5,288 nt of DNA, taken from the NCBI GenBank assembly GCA_021847535.1, contig JAJZMR010000031.1:1-5288 (forward strand). Reading direction: 5' to 3'. Both the position numbers and the translations under genes were made by a program. The notes beneath the pieces were generated by a model, which saw only the letters and a program-made list of their open reading frames with translations, made no database searches and had not been told where the DNA came from. The stretch comes from a bacterium. Its GTDB lineage: Bacteria; Babelota; Babeliae; Babelales; Babelaceae. Of the stretch, positions 1-5,288 are shown piece by piece. Position 1 is the first letter of the stretch, and each line of letters begins with the position of its first letter.

Positions 1-1208
1 ACTTCAGGCATACTATCAAACACGGCAACTAAAACAGGCATAGATGGCTCAACTTCTTTGATAGAAGCGCCTTGCGTATTTACTAATGACGTCACCTTGC
101 CTTGCGTCGCACCACAAATAAAATAATCGCCAACGCGCAAAAGGCCCTGATGGCAAATTACCGTTGCAACATCTCCGCGGCCCTTTTCCATTCTTGCCTC
201 CAGAATAAACCCTTTACAGTCAGCTTTTCTGTTTGTAAAAAGATCCATAACCTGAGACTGCAAGTGTATCACACTTAATAATTCGGGAACACCGGTGCCC
301 AGCTTTGCAGAAATAGGCACGACAACAACTTGACCTCCCCACTCTTCAGGAAGCAAGTCGTATTGAGCAAGACCACGCTTCACCGCTTCAACCTGCGCAG
401 GAGTCGCCTTATCAATTTTGTTTAGTGCTACAATAACAGGAATTCCAGCTGCTTTAATTTTTTTTATTGATTCAATGGTTTGAGGCATGACGCCATCATC
501 TGCAGCAACAACAAGTATCGCGATATCAGCAACCTTAAGGCCTCGCACACGAATAAGCGAAAAAGCCTCATGGCCAGGAGTATCTAAAAAAACAACAGGA
601 TCATTATCAACAAGAACCTGGTATGCACCCAATCTCTGCGTGATACCCCCTTTTTCTTTGTCCGCAACACGCGTTTTTCTGATATAATCCAACAAAGTTG
701 TTTTTCCATGATCAACATGACCAACAATAACAATAATAGGCGCTCTGCGCTCAGATCCGGTTCGAGCATCAATTATAGATTTTTCTGCATCAGTTTGAAC
801 CACTTGCTTAGTTTCACTTATAGGGATACTAAAATGCGCCGCTAGATCCTCAACAAGTTTTTCTGATAAAACATAATTCTTAGGAGCAGCAACACCTTTT
901 TTAAGCAAATAAACAATAACATCATTAATAGCGACCTGAGCGATTTCACAAAATTGAGCAACAGTCATACAGACCAAAAAAAGCTCTCTTTTTTTTATAA
1001 CTGGAGCATCATCAAGGCCAGAATGACCGACACCCTTTTTATTGGCCACAGGCCGTACATCACGAGACGCTTGCAAAAAAGAAATCATTTCATCACTTAA
1101 AACCGTCATATGGTTTGACACTTTAAAGCCTGCTTTTTGCAGGAAATTCAGAATGTCTTTACTTGTCATACCGCTTTTTTTTGAAAACTCATATACACGG
1201 ATCGTCAT
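1..1208 (-). CDS. infB: Translation initiation factor IF-2, N-terminal part (runs off the left edge)
   Basis: IF-2 is the GTPase that brings initiator fMet-tRNA to the 30S subunit and promotes 50S joining in the cytoplasm. The frame is open from the ATG at 1208 to base 1, giving 402 visible residues; the C-terminal part lies outside the window. An IF-2 N-terminal helical module is at about residues 1-50. After a linker of only about 30 residues a second such module follows at about 79-130, and the GTPase domain starts near 157. All G motifs are present: GHVDHGKT (163-170), GGIT (187-190), DTPGHE (209-214), NKID (263-266) and SAK (300-302). [12 protein letters not shown] (233-244) and LPEEWGG (286-292) are typical of IF-2. 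Domain II follows from about 330. The start has a weak Shine-Dalgarno, GTGAGT at 1217-1222, and lies 17 bp after the nusA stop, so it is probably co-transcribed with nusA. The front end is short compared with the long linkers of Escherichia coli IF-2. The identification is certain. Confidence 0.98.
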   Translation of the reverse strand, partial: MTIRVYEFSKKSGMTSKDILNFLQKAGFKVSNHMTVLSDEMISFLQASRDVRPVANKKGVGHSGLDDAPVIKKRELFLVCMTVAQFCEIAQVAINDVIVYLLKKGVAAPKNYVLSEKLVEDLAAHFSIPISETKQVVQTDAEKSIIDARTGSERRAPIIVIVGHVDHGKTTLLDYIRKTRVADKEKGGITQRLGAYQVLVDNDPVVFLDTPGHEAFSLIRVRGLKVADIAILVVAADDGVMPQTIESIKKIKAAGIPVIVALNKIDKATPAQVEAVKRGLAQYDLLPEEWGGQVVVVPISAKLGTGVPELLSVIHLQSQVMDLFTNRKADCKGFILEARMEKGRGDVATVICHQGLLRVGDYFICGATQGKVTSLVNTQGASIKEVEPSMPVLVAVFDSMPE

Positions 1209-1225
1209 AAAAGATTACTCACTTT

Positions 1226-2284
1226 TTAGCCTAAATTTTCCAGAGCTTCCTCAATCTGAGGCAATTCGATTGGCTCGTTTTTAACAAGATGAATATTTAC
1301 TCCAGTAAGCTGGGATGCCAGAGATATGTTTTGACCCATTTTTCCAATAGCGAATGATCGCTGGTCCTCGTCAACCCATACATTTGCATTTGAAGCATTT
1401 ATAAGCTCAACCCTATTAATCTCTGCGGGCTTAAGCGCGCCTTTAATAAAAGATTCGATTTCAGAAGAATATTCAATAATATCTATTTTTTCACTACCTA
1501 ATTCACGCAGTATCGGCTTAATCCGAGCTCCTCCGACACCGACGCATGTTCCAACTGGATCTATATTTTTATCATGAGAAACAACAGCGACCTTTGATTT
1601 ATAGCCAGGCGCCCGCACAGCTTTTTTAATCTCAACAAGTTTTTCAAAAACTTCAGGAATCTCTAATTCAAAAAGCTTTAATAAAAAATCAACGGAAGAT
1701 CGGTCTAATATTAATTGATTTTCATGACGAGGCTCAGCCAAAACTTCCTTAAGCAGAGCTCTTATAGAATAACCTATCGCAAGCTTCTCTTCGGGAATCA
1801 TAAGCGATTTGGGTAAAAATGCAAAAGCTTCACCTAGCTTAACAATAGAACCGCTATGCTCATTCTTATATACAACACCATAGACGATAGTTCCTTCTTT
1901 TGGTTTAAATTCATTGTAGACAGAAAGAGCCTCAATTGATCGAATCCTTTGGGCGATGACCTGCTTGGCCTTTAAAATTTCGATGCGCCCCAGTTTTTCT
2001 TCAAAAGGAACCTCCAGCACATCTCCCAGAGAAACATCATCTTTGAGCGCTCGCGCCTTGCGTATGCTTATTTCAAGGCTGTCATCCTGCACCGATGAGA
2101 CAACGGTCTTTTTTATAAAAGCTTCTATTTCGTCAGTTTTTTTATTGTAATCAACAGAAATATCAAGATCTGGATGCTTTTTTTTGTAAGCCGCCACTAT
2201 TCCCTCGCACATGATAGCGCTGAGGGTCGACCGATCCATGCCTTTTTCTGTCACTAATTCGTCTATTACAAGAGAGAGTTTCAC
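1226..2284 (-). CDS. nusA: Transcription termination/antitermination factor NusA, short form
   Basis: NusA binds RNA polymerase and nascent RNA, modulating pausing, termination and antitermination. This complete protein has 352 residues. The N-terminal RNAP-binding domain covers about 1-125 and the S1 domain about 129-197 (GTIVYGVVY at 131-139). KH1 carries the diagnostic DPVGTCVG at 242-249 with a GxxG loop at 249-252. KH2 carries AIGKMGQN at 312-319 followed by LASQLTG. The protein ends soon after KH2, so it lacks the C-terminal acidic repeats of Escherichia coli NusA, as many short bacterial NusA proteins do. The start is a GTG at 2284, preceded by AAGGGA at 2290-2295 with a 5-nt gap, which supports this start. 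infB follows after 17 bp. The usual upstream partner rimP is absent here; instead the gene faces away from the replication origin, with its own promoter at 2306-2333. Confidence 0.97.
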   Translation of the reverse strand: MKLSLVIDELVTEKGMDRSTLSAIMCEGIVAAYKKKHPDLDISVDYNKKTDEIEAFIKKTVVSSVQDDSLEISIRKARALKDDVSLGDVLEVPFEEKLGRIEILKAKQVIAQRIRSIEALSVYNEFKPKEGTIVYGVVYKNEHSGSIVKLGEAFAFLPKSLMIPEEKLAIGYSIRALLKEVLAEPRHENQLILDRSSVDFLLKLFELEIPEVFEKLVEIKKAVRAPGYKSKVAVVSHDKNIDPVGTCVGVGGARIKPILRELGSEKIDIIEYSSEIESFIKGALKPAEINRVELINASNANVWVDEDQRSFAIGKMGQNISLASQLTGVNIHLVKNEPIELPQIEEALENLG

Positions 2285-2289
2285 TGAGT

Positions 2290-2295
2290 TCCCTT
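2290..2295 (-). promoter_or_regulatory. Ribosome binding site deciding the GTG start of nusA
   Basis: The minus strand reads AAGGGA, ending 5 nt before the GTG at 2284. There is no in-frame ATG near the beginning of the conserved N-terminal domain, and this purine-rich site fixes the GTG as the start. Confidence 0.7.
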
Positions 2296-2305
2296 AAATC
2301 CCAAA

Positions 2306-2333
2306 AATATATACTGAGTAAAATTGTAGTCAA
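2306..2333 (-). promoter_or_regulatory. Predicted sigma-70-type promoter of nusA-infB
   Basis: On the minus strand a -35-like TTGACT (2328-2333) is followed after a 16-bp spacer by a -10-like TATATT (2306-2311). Transcription would begin near 2299, giving a leader of only about 15 nt that just includes the AAGGGA ribosome site. It is the best promoter match in the gap upstream of nusA. It lies between the gene and the left edge of the replication origin, about 80 bp from the nearest DnaA box (2415-2423). The call is inferred from motif match only. Confidence 0.55.
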
Positions 2334-2414
2334 ATCTTACCACACTTTTTTTCTTCTGAGAAGAGCTGCCTCTTGGCGAGACCTATAAAGCATGAAAATA
2401 AAAACTTTTCTATC

Positions 2415-2423
2415 TGTGTATAA
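2415..2423 (-). promoter_or_regulatory. DnaA box, variant TTATACACA
   Basis: The minus strand reads TTATACACA, which fits the consensus TTATNCACA with A at the variable position. It is the outermost left box. It lies on the nusA side of the 38-bp pure A/T tract and points toward nusA. Being a single near-canonical 9-mer, it is supported mainly by its position next to the unwinding element. Confidence 0.6.
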
Positions 2424-2470
2424 GCCTATTATTATATATATAAATATATTTATTAAATATAATAGTAGGC
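2424..2470. repeat. Imperfect palindrome covering the unwinding tract
   Basis: The arms 2424-2437 and 2457-2470 are inverted copies of 14 bp with one mismatch; the arms begin and end with GCCTA/TAGGC. The centre is almost all A/T. As a result a trio-like series (CTA-TTA-TTA, 2426-2434 on the plus strand) mirrors the real trio at the other end of the tract. It may simply help extrusion or melting. Confidence 0.6.
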
Positions 2471-2477
2471 GACGGCG
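2427..2477 (-). other. DNA unwinding element with GC cluster and DnaA-trio
   Basis: Read on the minus strand from the DnaA box at 2482-2490, there is a GC cluster (2469-2477, 8 of 9 bases G or C). CTA-CTA-TTA follows at 2460-2468, then DNA with no G or C (the A/T-only block is 2427-2464). On the plus strand the trio reads TAA-TAG-TAG, so 3'-5' it is GAT-GAT-AAT, the repeating unit that DnaA binds as single strand in the Bacillus subtilis basal unwinding system. The order box, GC cluster, trio, A/T tract is the same as in that system. The 13-nt spacer and only three clear trios are points of difference. Melting here would be the first step of initiation. This is inferred from motif order. Confidence 0.75.
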
Positions 2478-2481
2478 TTTT

Positions 2482-2490
2482 TGTGGATAA
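2482..2490 (-). promoter_or_regulatory. DnaA box next to the unwinding module
   Basis: This is an exact TTATCCACA on the minus strand, pointing toward the A/T tract. Reading on from it, a 13-nt GC-rich spacer is followed by CTACTATTA. This box is therefore the likely anchor from which a DnaA filament would extend onto the trio strand. It stands 47 bp from the left triplet of boxes. Confidence 0.85.
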
Positions 2491-2537
2491 CTTTTTTGAA
2501 ATGTCGATATGATCGCTGCTTTGAAGTCGTTTTGATA

Positions 2538-2568
2538 TGTGGATAACTTGTGGATAACTTGTGGATAA
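2538..2568 (-). promoter_or_regulatory. Left triplet of DnaA boxes
   Basis: Three exact TTATCCACA boxes on the minus strand lie at 2538-2546, 2549-2557 and 2560-2568. The 11-bp period, about one helical turn, puts all three on the same face of the DNA, which would favour a cooperative head-to-tail DnaA array. They point toward the box and trio at 2460-2490. Confidence 0.9.
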
Positions 2569-2670
2569 TTAGATTTATTGTTATTCAATCGTTGTTTTGG
2601 GCATTCTTAATGTTTAATATATTGATTTGATCGTTGCATCAAGCACACGTGTTTTTTTAAGTCGGAAAAG

Positions 2671-2722
2671 TTATCCACAGAAAAAATCAAGTTATCCACA
2701 AGTTATCCACAAGTTATCCACA
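2671..2722 (+). promoter_or_regulatory. Right group of four DnaA boxes
   Basis: Four exact TTATCCACA boxes on the plus strand lie at 2671-2679, 2692-2700, 2703-2711 and 2714-2722. The last three are 11 bp apart and the first is 21 bp away, about two turns, so all four can lie on nearly the same helical face. They point toward the long AT-rich flank at 2723-2940. No GC cluster or clear trio follows the last box, unlike the left side. Confidence 0.9.
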
Positions 2723-2940
2723 TTCTATGTTTTTGTAAAAATTTTTTTTGTTGCAATTTGTGTTTTTTGATATTAAATTTAAGTTTGAATTTAATTCATT
2801 GCTTTTTTCGCTTTATGCAACAAAAAAATGCTTTATTTTTAGTATTATTTTAATAATAATTGCTTGTGTTGCATTTTTTTGTTGCACATGGGACTTTTTT
2901 TGTTAAAATTCTTTTTTTTATAATTATTTTCTTGTTGCAG
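2723..2940. other. AT-rich right flank of the origin, no gene
   Basis: The stretch has about 20% GC by hand count (44 G or C in the 220 bases 2721-2940), with many T runs on the plus strand. No open frame with coding character is visible on either strand. It directly abuts the last right-pointing DnaA box, so it could be a second melting region or helicase-loading site. It also contains the GTTGCA repeats and the 3' untranslated end of the protease gene. I see no convincing hairpin terminator for that gene. Confidence 0.6.
2748..2939. repeat. Dispersed TTGTTGCA repeats in the origin's right flank
   Basis: TTGTTGCA occurs at 2748-2755, 2879-2886 and 2932-2939. An inverted copy TGCAACAA is at 2816-2823 and a one-mismatch copy, TGTGTTGCA, is at 2865-2873. 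The core GTTGCA also occurs at 2633-2638, near the origin's symmetry centre. Six cores in about 310 bp of very AT-rich DNA is well above what chance would give (roughly 0.15 expected with equal base frequencies, counting both strands). They are not DnaA boxes: only the CACA end of one resembles them. They may bind another origin protein. Confidence 0.55.
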
Positions 2941-2956
2941 TGAAGCGCTTTTGCAA

Positions 2957-4339
2957 TCATGAAATCATGTAGAGTTCAATCATGTTGAGCCATTGATTGG
3001 TTTTTGCAAAGGTTGTATGTTGAAATGAGCTGTGTATTCGTATTTCTGGAATATAAATTGAAATACCGCCCGATTGTAGGAGGTTTTTCCCTGCGCAGTG
3101 TGCGATGACGCATTCAGATAACTGATTCAAAGTGTTGTGAATTTTTTCTTTTAGTTGGGTTTTCAATGCAGCGGTGAGTTCTGCGCTGGTGAGTTCGATC
3201 ATATCGATATTTTTTAAAAAATTTAGCAAAAGGTGTTTAAGGTCTTTATAGGTTGGCTCGTCAAAGCTTGTGCAATTGGTTCTCCAGCTTGATAGTTTTA
3301 TAAAGTCTTTTACTAATCTATTTTTTTGATTTTTGAGGCCTAAAATCAAAAGTTTTGCAATTTTATTTATGTTGTCATATAGAGGATCAACGTAGTTGAG
3401 GTCGATTCCTGAAAGGGTGTAATCAGGGGTCATTTTTTGGTATGTATTTTCAAAGACTTGGATAGTATGGCGTATAAAATCTTTCATATCTGGGTGCGGT
3501 TGATTGAAAAAATTAAGGACTTGATCATATCGAAATCCGGTAGCGAGTACAACTTCTTCAGAGGCAATGAGGTAATTTGTCCACGGCTTTATTTCGCGTA
3601 TAAACCCTATTCCGGCCATGAGGCAAGCGTCACAAAAAACGAGGTCGATTTTTTTATGCCCTCGAAAATTTGTGCATATTTTTTCCAATGCTGCGCCAAC
3701 TTTTTGATTAGAAAGATAATTATGCGTTGAATCATCAAAGCAGATTCCTCTATCATCGTTGGCACACGTATTTTCAAGATAATCAAAAAAACCTATATTT
3801 CTGTTTAAAACTATCTTTTGCTCAATTGGATCAAAGTCATACAGATTTGAAGAATTAAATATTTTACTGATGTTTGGGTTGAGATCACCTGTTCCATGGT
3901 TCCATAGGCCCAAAGCAACTTTTTTGCCTGGGCAAAATTTCATTGCTTCAGTATAGGTATAGATAAGTGTTTCTTCTCTTCCACTATCCATTTCGCCTTG
4001 CCATGCGATACAGAGTTCTTTTTGATAGGCAACTAGGTGAAATGTCATTTTCTTTTGACCTGGATTATGTACATCAAGATGGATAAATATATTAAAATTT
4101 TCTGTCGCCGGTGTCACTTTTAGAAGATATTTTATTTCTTCTAAATTGCGATATACAAAAGCTCTTAAATCGTTATCTGCTGCCATGTAGAGGATGATAG
4201 TAACATCCCTTTCTTGGGGTACATAGTGGGCAGGTAGAAGATTGAAATTATTATTGTAGGCTATTTTTGAATAGGCTGCTATGCTGAAGATCTGAAGTAA
4301 AAAAGATAGTACAAAATAGAATTTAATGATTTTTTTCAT
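2957..4339 (-). CDS. Secreted clostripain-like cysteine protease, peptidase family C11
   Basis: This is a cysteine endopeptidase of the clostripain family, whose members cut after Arg or Lys; the specificity here is inferred from family only. From the Met at 4339 it has 460 residues. A signal peptide is clear: MKKIIK, a hydrophobic stretch to about residue 20, and a possible cleavage after AYS at residue 24. The family opening ILYMAADNDL is at about 49-58. The catalytic His is H148 in WNHGTG (146-151) and the catalytic Cys is C239 in DACLM (237-241). LSGIDL (309-314) and GISIYIP (425-431) are further conserved C11 segments. The common WNHGGG is WNHGTG here. The frame also opens at an ATG at 4354. 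I prefer 4339 because AAGGGA precedes it and the signal peptide then begins normally. It lies 80 bp downstream of the comEC-like stop and is transcribed toward the origin, head-on to replication. It probably acts outside the cytoplasm, perhaps on host or environmental protein. Confidence 0.9.
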   Translation of the reverse strand: MKKIIKFYFVLSFLLQIFSIAAYSKIAYNNNFNLLPAHYVPQERDVTIILYMAADNDLRAFVYRNLEEIKYLLKVTPATENFNIFIHLDVHNPGQKKMTFHLVAYQKELCIAWQGEMDSGREETLIYTYTEAMKFCPGKKVALGLWNHGTGDLNPNISKIFNSSNLYDFDPIEQKIVLNRNIGFFDYLENTCANDDRGICFDDSTHNYLSNQKVGAALEKICTNFRGHKKIDLVFCDACLMAGIGFIREIKPWTNYLIASEEVVLATGFRYDQVLNFFNQPHPDMKDFIRHTIQVFENTYQKMTPDYTLSGIDLNYVDPLYDNINKIAKLLILGLKNQKNRLVKDFIKLSSWRTNCTSFDEPTYKDLKHLLLNFLKNIDMIELTSAELTAALKTQLKEKIHNTLNQLSECVIAHCAGKNLLQSGGISIYIPEIRIHSSFQHTTFAKTNQWLNMIELYMIS

Positions 4340-4342
4340 ATA

Positions 4343-4348
4343 TCCCTT
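4343..4348 (-). promoter_or_regulatory. Ribosome binding site favouring the inner start of the protease
   Basis: The minus strand reads AAGGGA 3 nt before the ATG at 4339. The upstream in-frame ATG at 4354 has no purine-rich site before it, so the inner start is the better choice. Confidence 0.6.
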
Positions 4349-4419
4349 ACCCATTTAGATCGATAATAAAAACGATGCCCTATGATTACGTTAGCAATAA
4401 ACTATTTTGAAAAGCAAGG

Positions 4420-5288
4420 TTATTCATGGGCAGTAGTGGCAATACACAGTCCGAAGGTTAATAAAAAGGTCAATTGAAAATCTAAAGCAAGTGCAAAAAA
4501 GGGATTATACGCAAGGCAAGCCATAAGAGTAGTAACAAGTATATGAATTGTATTTGAAGGTACTTTGAAAAACATGCACCAGATAATGAAAAGAGTCATG
4601 ATAAATGCTCGAATAAATGATATGCTCGCATATGAAAAAATAAGGTACCAAAATAAAAAAATGACCGTTCCTGTTTGAGTGTACAAAAAGGGAAGCTGTA
4701 ATAATTTACAAAAAATATTTATTAAAAAAATTAAAATTGTTATGTGTAGCCCAGACCTGGCAAGAAAATGGTTTATTCCCCAAAAAGTAAAAAGATTCTT
4801 AATTTGGGTGTCGGTCGTATATTTTTTTAAGCCAAGAAATAGCGAACAAAAAAGAATATAGGCATCAGGCGAAAGTTTTTTGGCAATAATACGCTCTGTC
4901 GATATCATTTGAGCCTTTATTTTCCCCCATATGGAATTATTGCTCAGTACCGTCATAAATTTCAGTGATGGTGCGTAAAGAGAAGCATGGATTCCTTTTC
5001 TGAAAAGATAATCTGTTCGCGCAATCGGGTTTTTTTGCGATAGAATCAAATCTTTTATCTTTATAGATGCGCCTTCATCAAATAAGGGTTTTTCTGGTGT
5101 AAAAATATTTATTTTTATTGGTATAATACTGTTACTATCCCTTATAGAGGTTGTTATTGTGTATTGTTTTTTGTCATCATTGAAGCTGATCTGGGTTATA
5201 TACCCATTCCCCGAAAACTTTTTTCCCTTAATACGTGTTAGAGTATTGTCATGATTGTATGCATATATAAGGCAATAGAATACGGCGC
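4420..5288 (-). CDS. ComEC/Rec2-like competence membrane protein, 5' partial and C-terminally short
   Basis: ComEC forms the inner-membrane channel for single-stranded DNA in natural transformation. The frame is open from the right edge to the TAA at 4420, showing 288 residues. A TTG at 5049 is not needed as a start because the frame continues upstream. Visible residues 1-130 form a soluble beta-rich part ending in KNPIARTDYLFRKGI, which matches the N-terminal domain of ComEC (the usual 'ARNPG..DY....GI' segment). From about residue 142 comes the competence domain: LFCSLFLGLKK, then NHFLARSGLHITI (172-184, compare the family's HLLAVSGLHV). About five membrane segments follow, ending in NPFFALALDFQLTFLLTFGL. 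The protein stops just after this segment. The rest of the competence domain and the metallo-beta-lactamase-like domain of full-length ComEC (usually 600-800 residues) are missing. The 80 bp before the protease cannot encode them. It may be degenerate or a short family variant; transport function is uncertain. Confidence 0.85.
   Translation of the reverse strand, partial: AVFYCLIYAYNHDNTLTRIKGKKFSGNGYITQISFNDDKKQYTITTSIRDSNSIIPIKINIFTPEKPLFDEGASIKIKDLILSQKNPIARTDYLFRKGIHASLYAPSLKFMTVLSNNSIWGKIKAQMISTERIIAKKLSPDAYILFCSLFLGLKKYTTDTQIKNLFTFWGINHFLARSGLHITILIFLINIFCKLLQLPFLYTQTGTVIFLFWYLIFSYASISFIRAFIMTLFIIWCMFFKVPSNTIHILVTTLMACLAYNPFFALALDFQLTFLLTFGLCIATTAHE

Larger units (their letters stand above)
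2537..2723. repeat. Perfect 32-bp inverted repeat made of two DnaA-box triplets
   Basis: The left arm 2537-2568 and right arm 2692-2723 are exact reverse complements over 32 bp, separated by a 123-bp loop. The centre of symmetry is about 2630. Each arm is three DnaA boxes at 11-bp steps. The symmetry has the boxes pointing outward, the left set toward the unwinding element and the right set toward the 20%-GC flank. Confidence 0.9.
2415..2940. other. oriC: Predicted chromosomal replication origin (oriC)
   Basis: This non-coding stretch holds nine DnaA boxes within 308 bp: eight exact TTATCCACA and one TTATACACA. It also has two very AT-rich blocks (2427-2464 with no G or C, and 2723-2940 at about 20% GC) and a DnaA-trio-like unwinding module. 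Left-pointing boxes start at 2415, 2482, 2538, 2549 and 2560; right-pointing boxes start at 2671, 2692, 2703 and 2714. Sampled base counts show plus-strand C over G to the left and G over C to the right, as expected where replication starts. DnaA, the AAA+ initiator, would bind the boxes, melt the AT-rich DNA and admit the DnaB helicase. dnaA itself is not in the window. A plasmid-type iteron origin is less likely because the flanking genes are the essential nusA-infB. Exact outer limits are uncertain. Confidence 0.88.

Noticed and set aside
487..687. Plus-strand open frame inside infB
   Set aside because: It is antisense to the GTPase domain of IF-2, whose conserved motifs identify the true frame.
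2353..2363. Small hairpin CTTCT-g-AGAAG between nusA promoter and origin
   Set aside because: It has a 5-bp stem and a single-base loop, which cannot form as RNA, and no T run on the relevant strand.
2337..2588. An 83-residue open frame on the minus strand upstream of nusA
   Set aside because: It runs through the left DnaA-box triplet, the box at 2482-2490 and the pure A/T tract; its first third is just translated TTATCCACA repeats (ending NYPQVIHKLSTYQN-like). No protein-like composition.
2538..2722. CRISPR array or plasmid iterons
   Set aside because: The repeats are 9-mers matching DnaA boxes at 11-bp steps, in two opposite orientations, without unique spacers of CRISPR size. The neighbours are essential chromosomal genes rather than rep or cas genes.
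2940..2956. Possible terminator after the protease gene
   Set aside because: Only a short AAGCGCTT palindrome (2943-2950) is visible, with no adequate stem followed by a T run on the minus strand.
3437..3730. Plus-strand 97-residue open frame inside the protease gene
   Set aside because: It is antisense to the catalytic Cys region of the C11 protease; composition is not independent of that gene.
4355..4419. A promoter for the protease in the gap after the comEC-like gene
   Set aside because: Several partial -35/-10 matches exist, but none combines good hexamers with 16-18 bp spacing. The gene could be co-transcribed with the upstream one.
5047..5049. TTG at 5049 as the start of the comEC-like gene
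   Set aside because: The frame continues without a stop to the window edge, and the upstream residues resemble the N-terminal soluble domain of ComEC, so the real start lies outside the window.

Overview
The window comes from a small, AT-rich bacterial chromosome. It appears to contain a complete, previously unplaced chromosomal replication origin (about 2415-2940). A conserved transcription/translation operon (nusA-infB) lies on one side. A secreted clostripain-like protease and a shortened ComEC-like membrane protein lie on the other. All four protein genes are on the minus strand. The AT-rich, compact gene content resembles reduced-genome, host-associated lineages such as Candidatus Dependentiae (Babeliae). 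That taxonomic guess is weak inference; nothing in the sequence proves it.

Layout. Positions 1-1208 hold the N-terminal 402 residues of translation initiation factor IF-2 (infB), which runs off the left edge. Positions 1226-2284 hold a complete short NusA with a GTG start. It is 17 bp upstream of infB and preceded by a good sigma-70-type promoter at 2306-2333. No rimP precedes nusA, unlike the common rimP-nusA-infB order. Positions 2285-2956 contain no credible protein gene. This 672-bp region has nine DnaA boxes. Three left-pointing boxes and three right-pointing boxes, each set at 11-bp spacing, form a perfect 32-bp inverted repeat. A further left-pointing box is followed by a GC-rich cluster, a DnaA-trio-like CTACTATTA and a 38-bp stretch of pure A/T. 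This matches the basal unwinding module known from Bacillus subtilis oriC. On the right is a 220-bp flank with about 20% GC and repeated GTTGCA hexamers. Positions 2957-4339 encode a signal-peptide-bearing family C11 cysteine protease. Positions 4420-5288 encode the C-terminal end of a ComEC/Rec2-type protein that stops midway through the competence membrane domain.

How it fits together. Base composition changes sign across the origin: the plus strand is C-richer than G on the nusA-infB side and G- and T-rich on the protease side. This is what bidirectional replication from about 2630 would leave. nusA-infB is therefore transcribed co-directionally with its fork, while the protease and comEC-like genes run head-on to theirs. 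The nusA promoter lies about 80 bp from the GC cluster of the unwinding element, so firing of the origin and expression of this growth-related operon could influence one another. The most notable content is the origin itself: its position next to nusA-infB, its symmetric two-arm DnaA-box arrangement, and the unexplained GTTGCA repeats.
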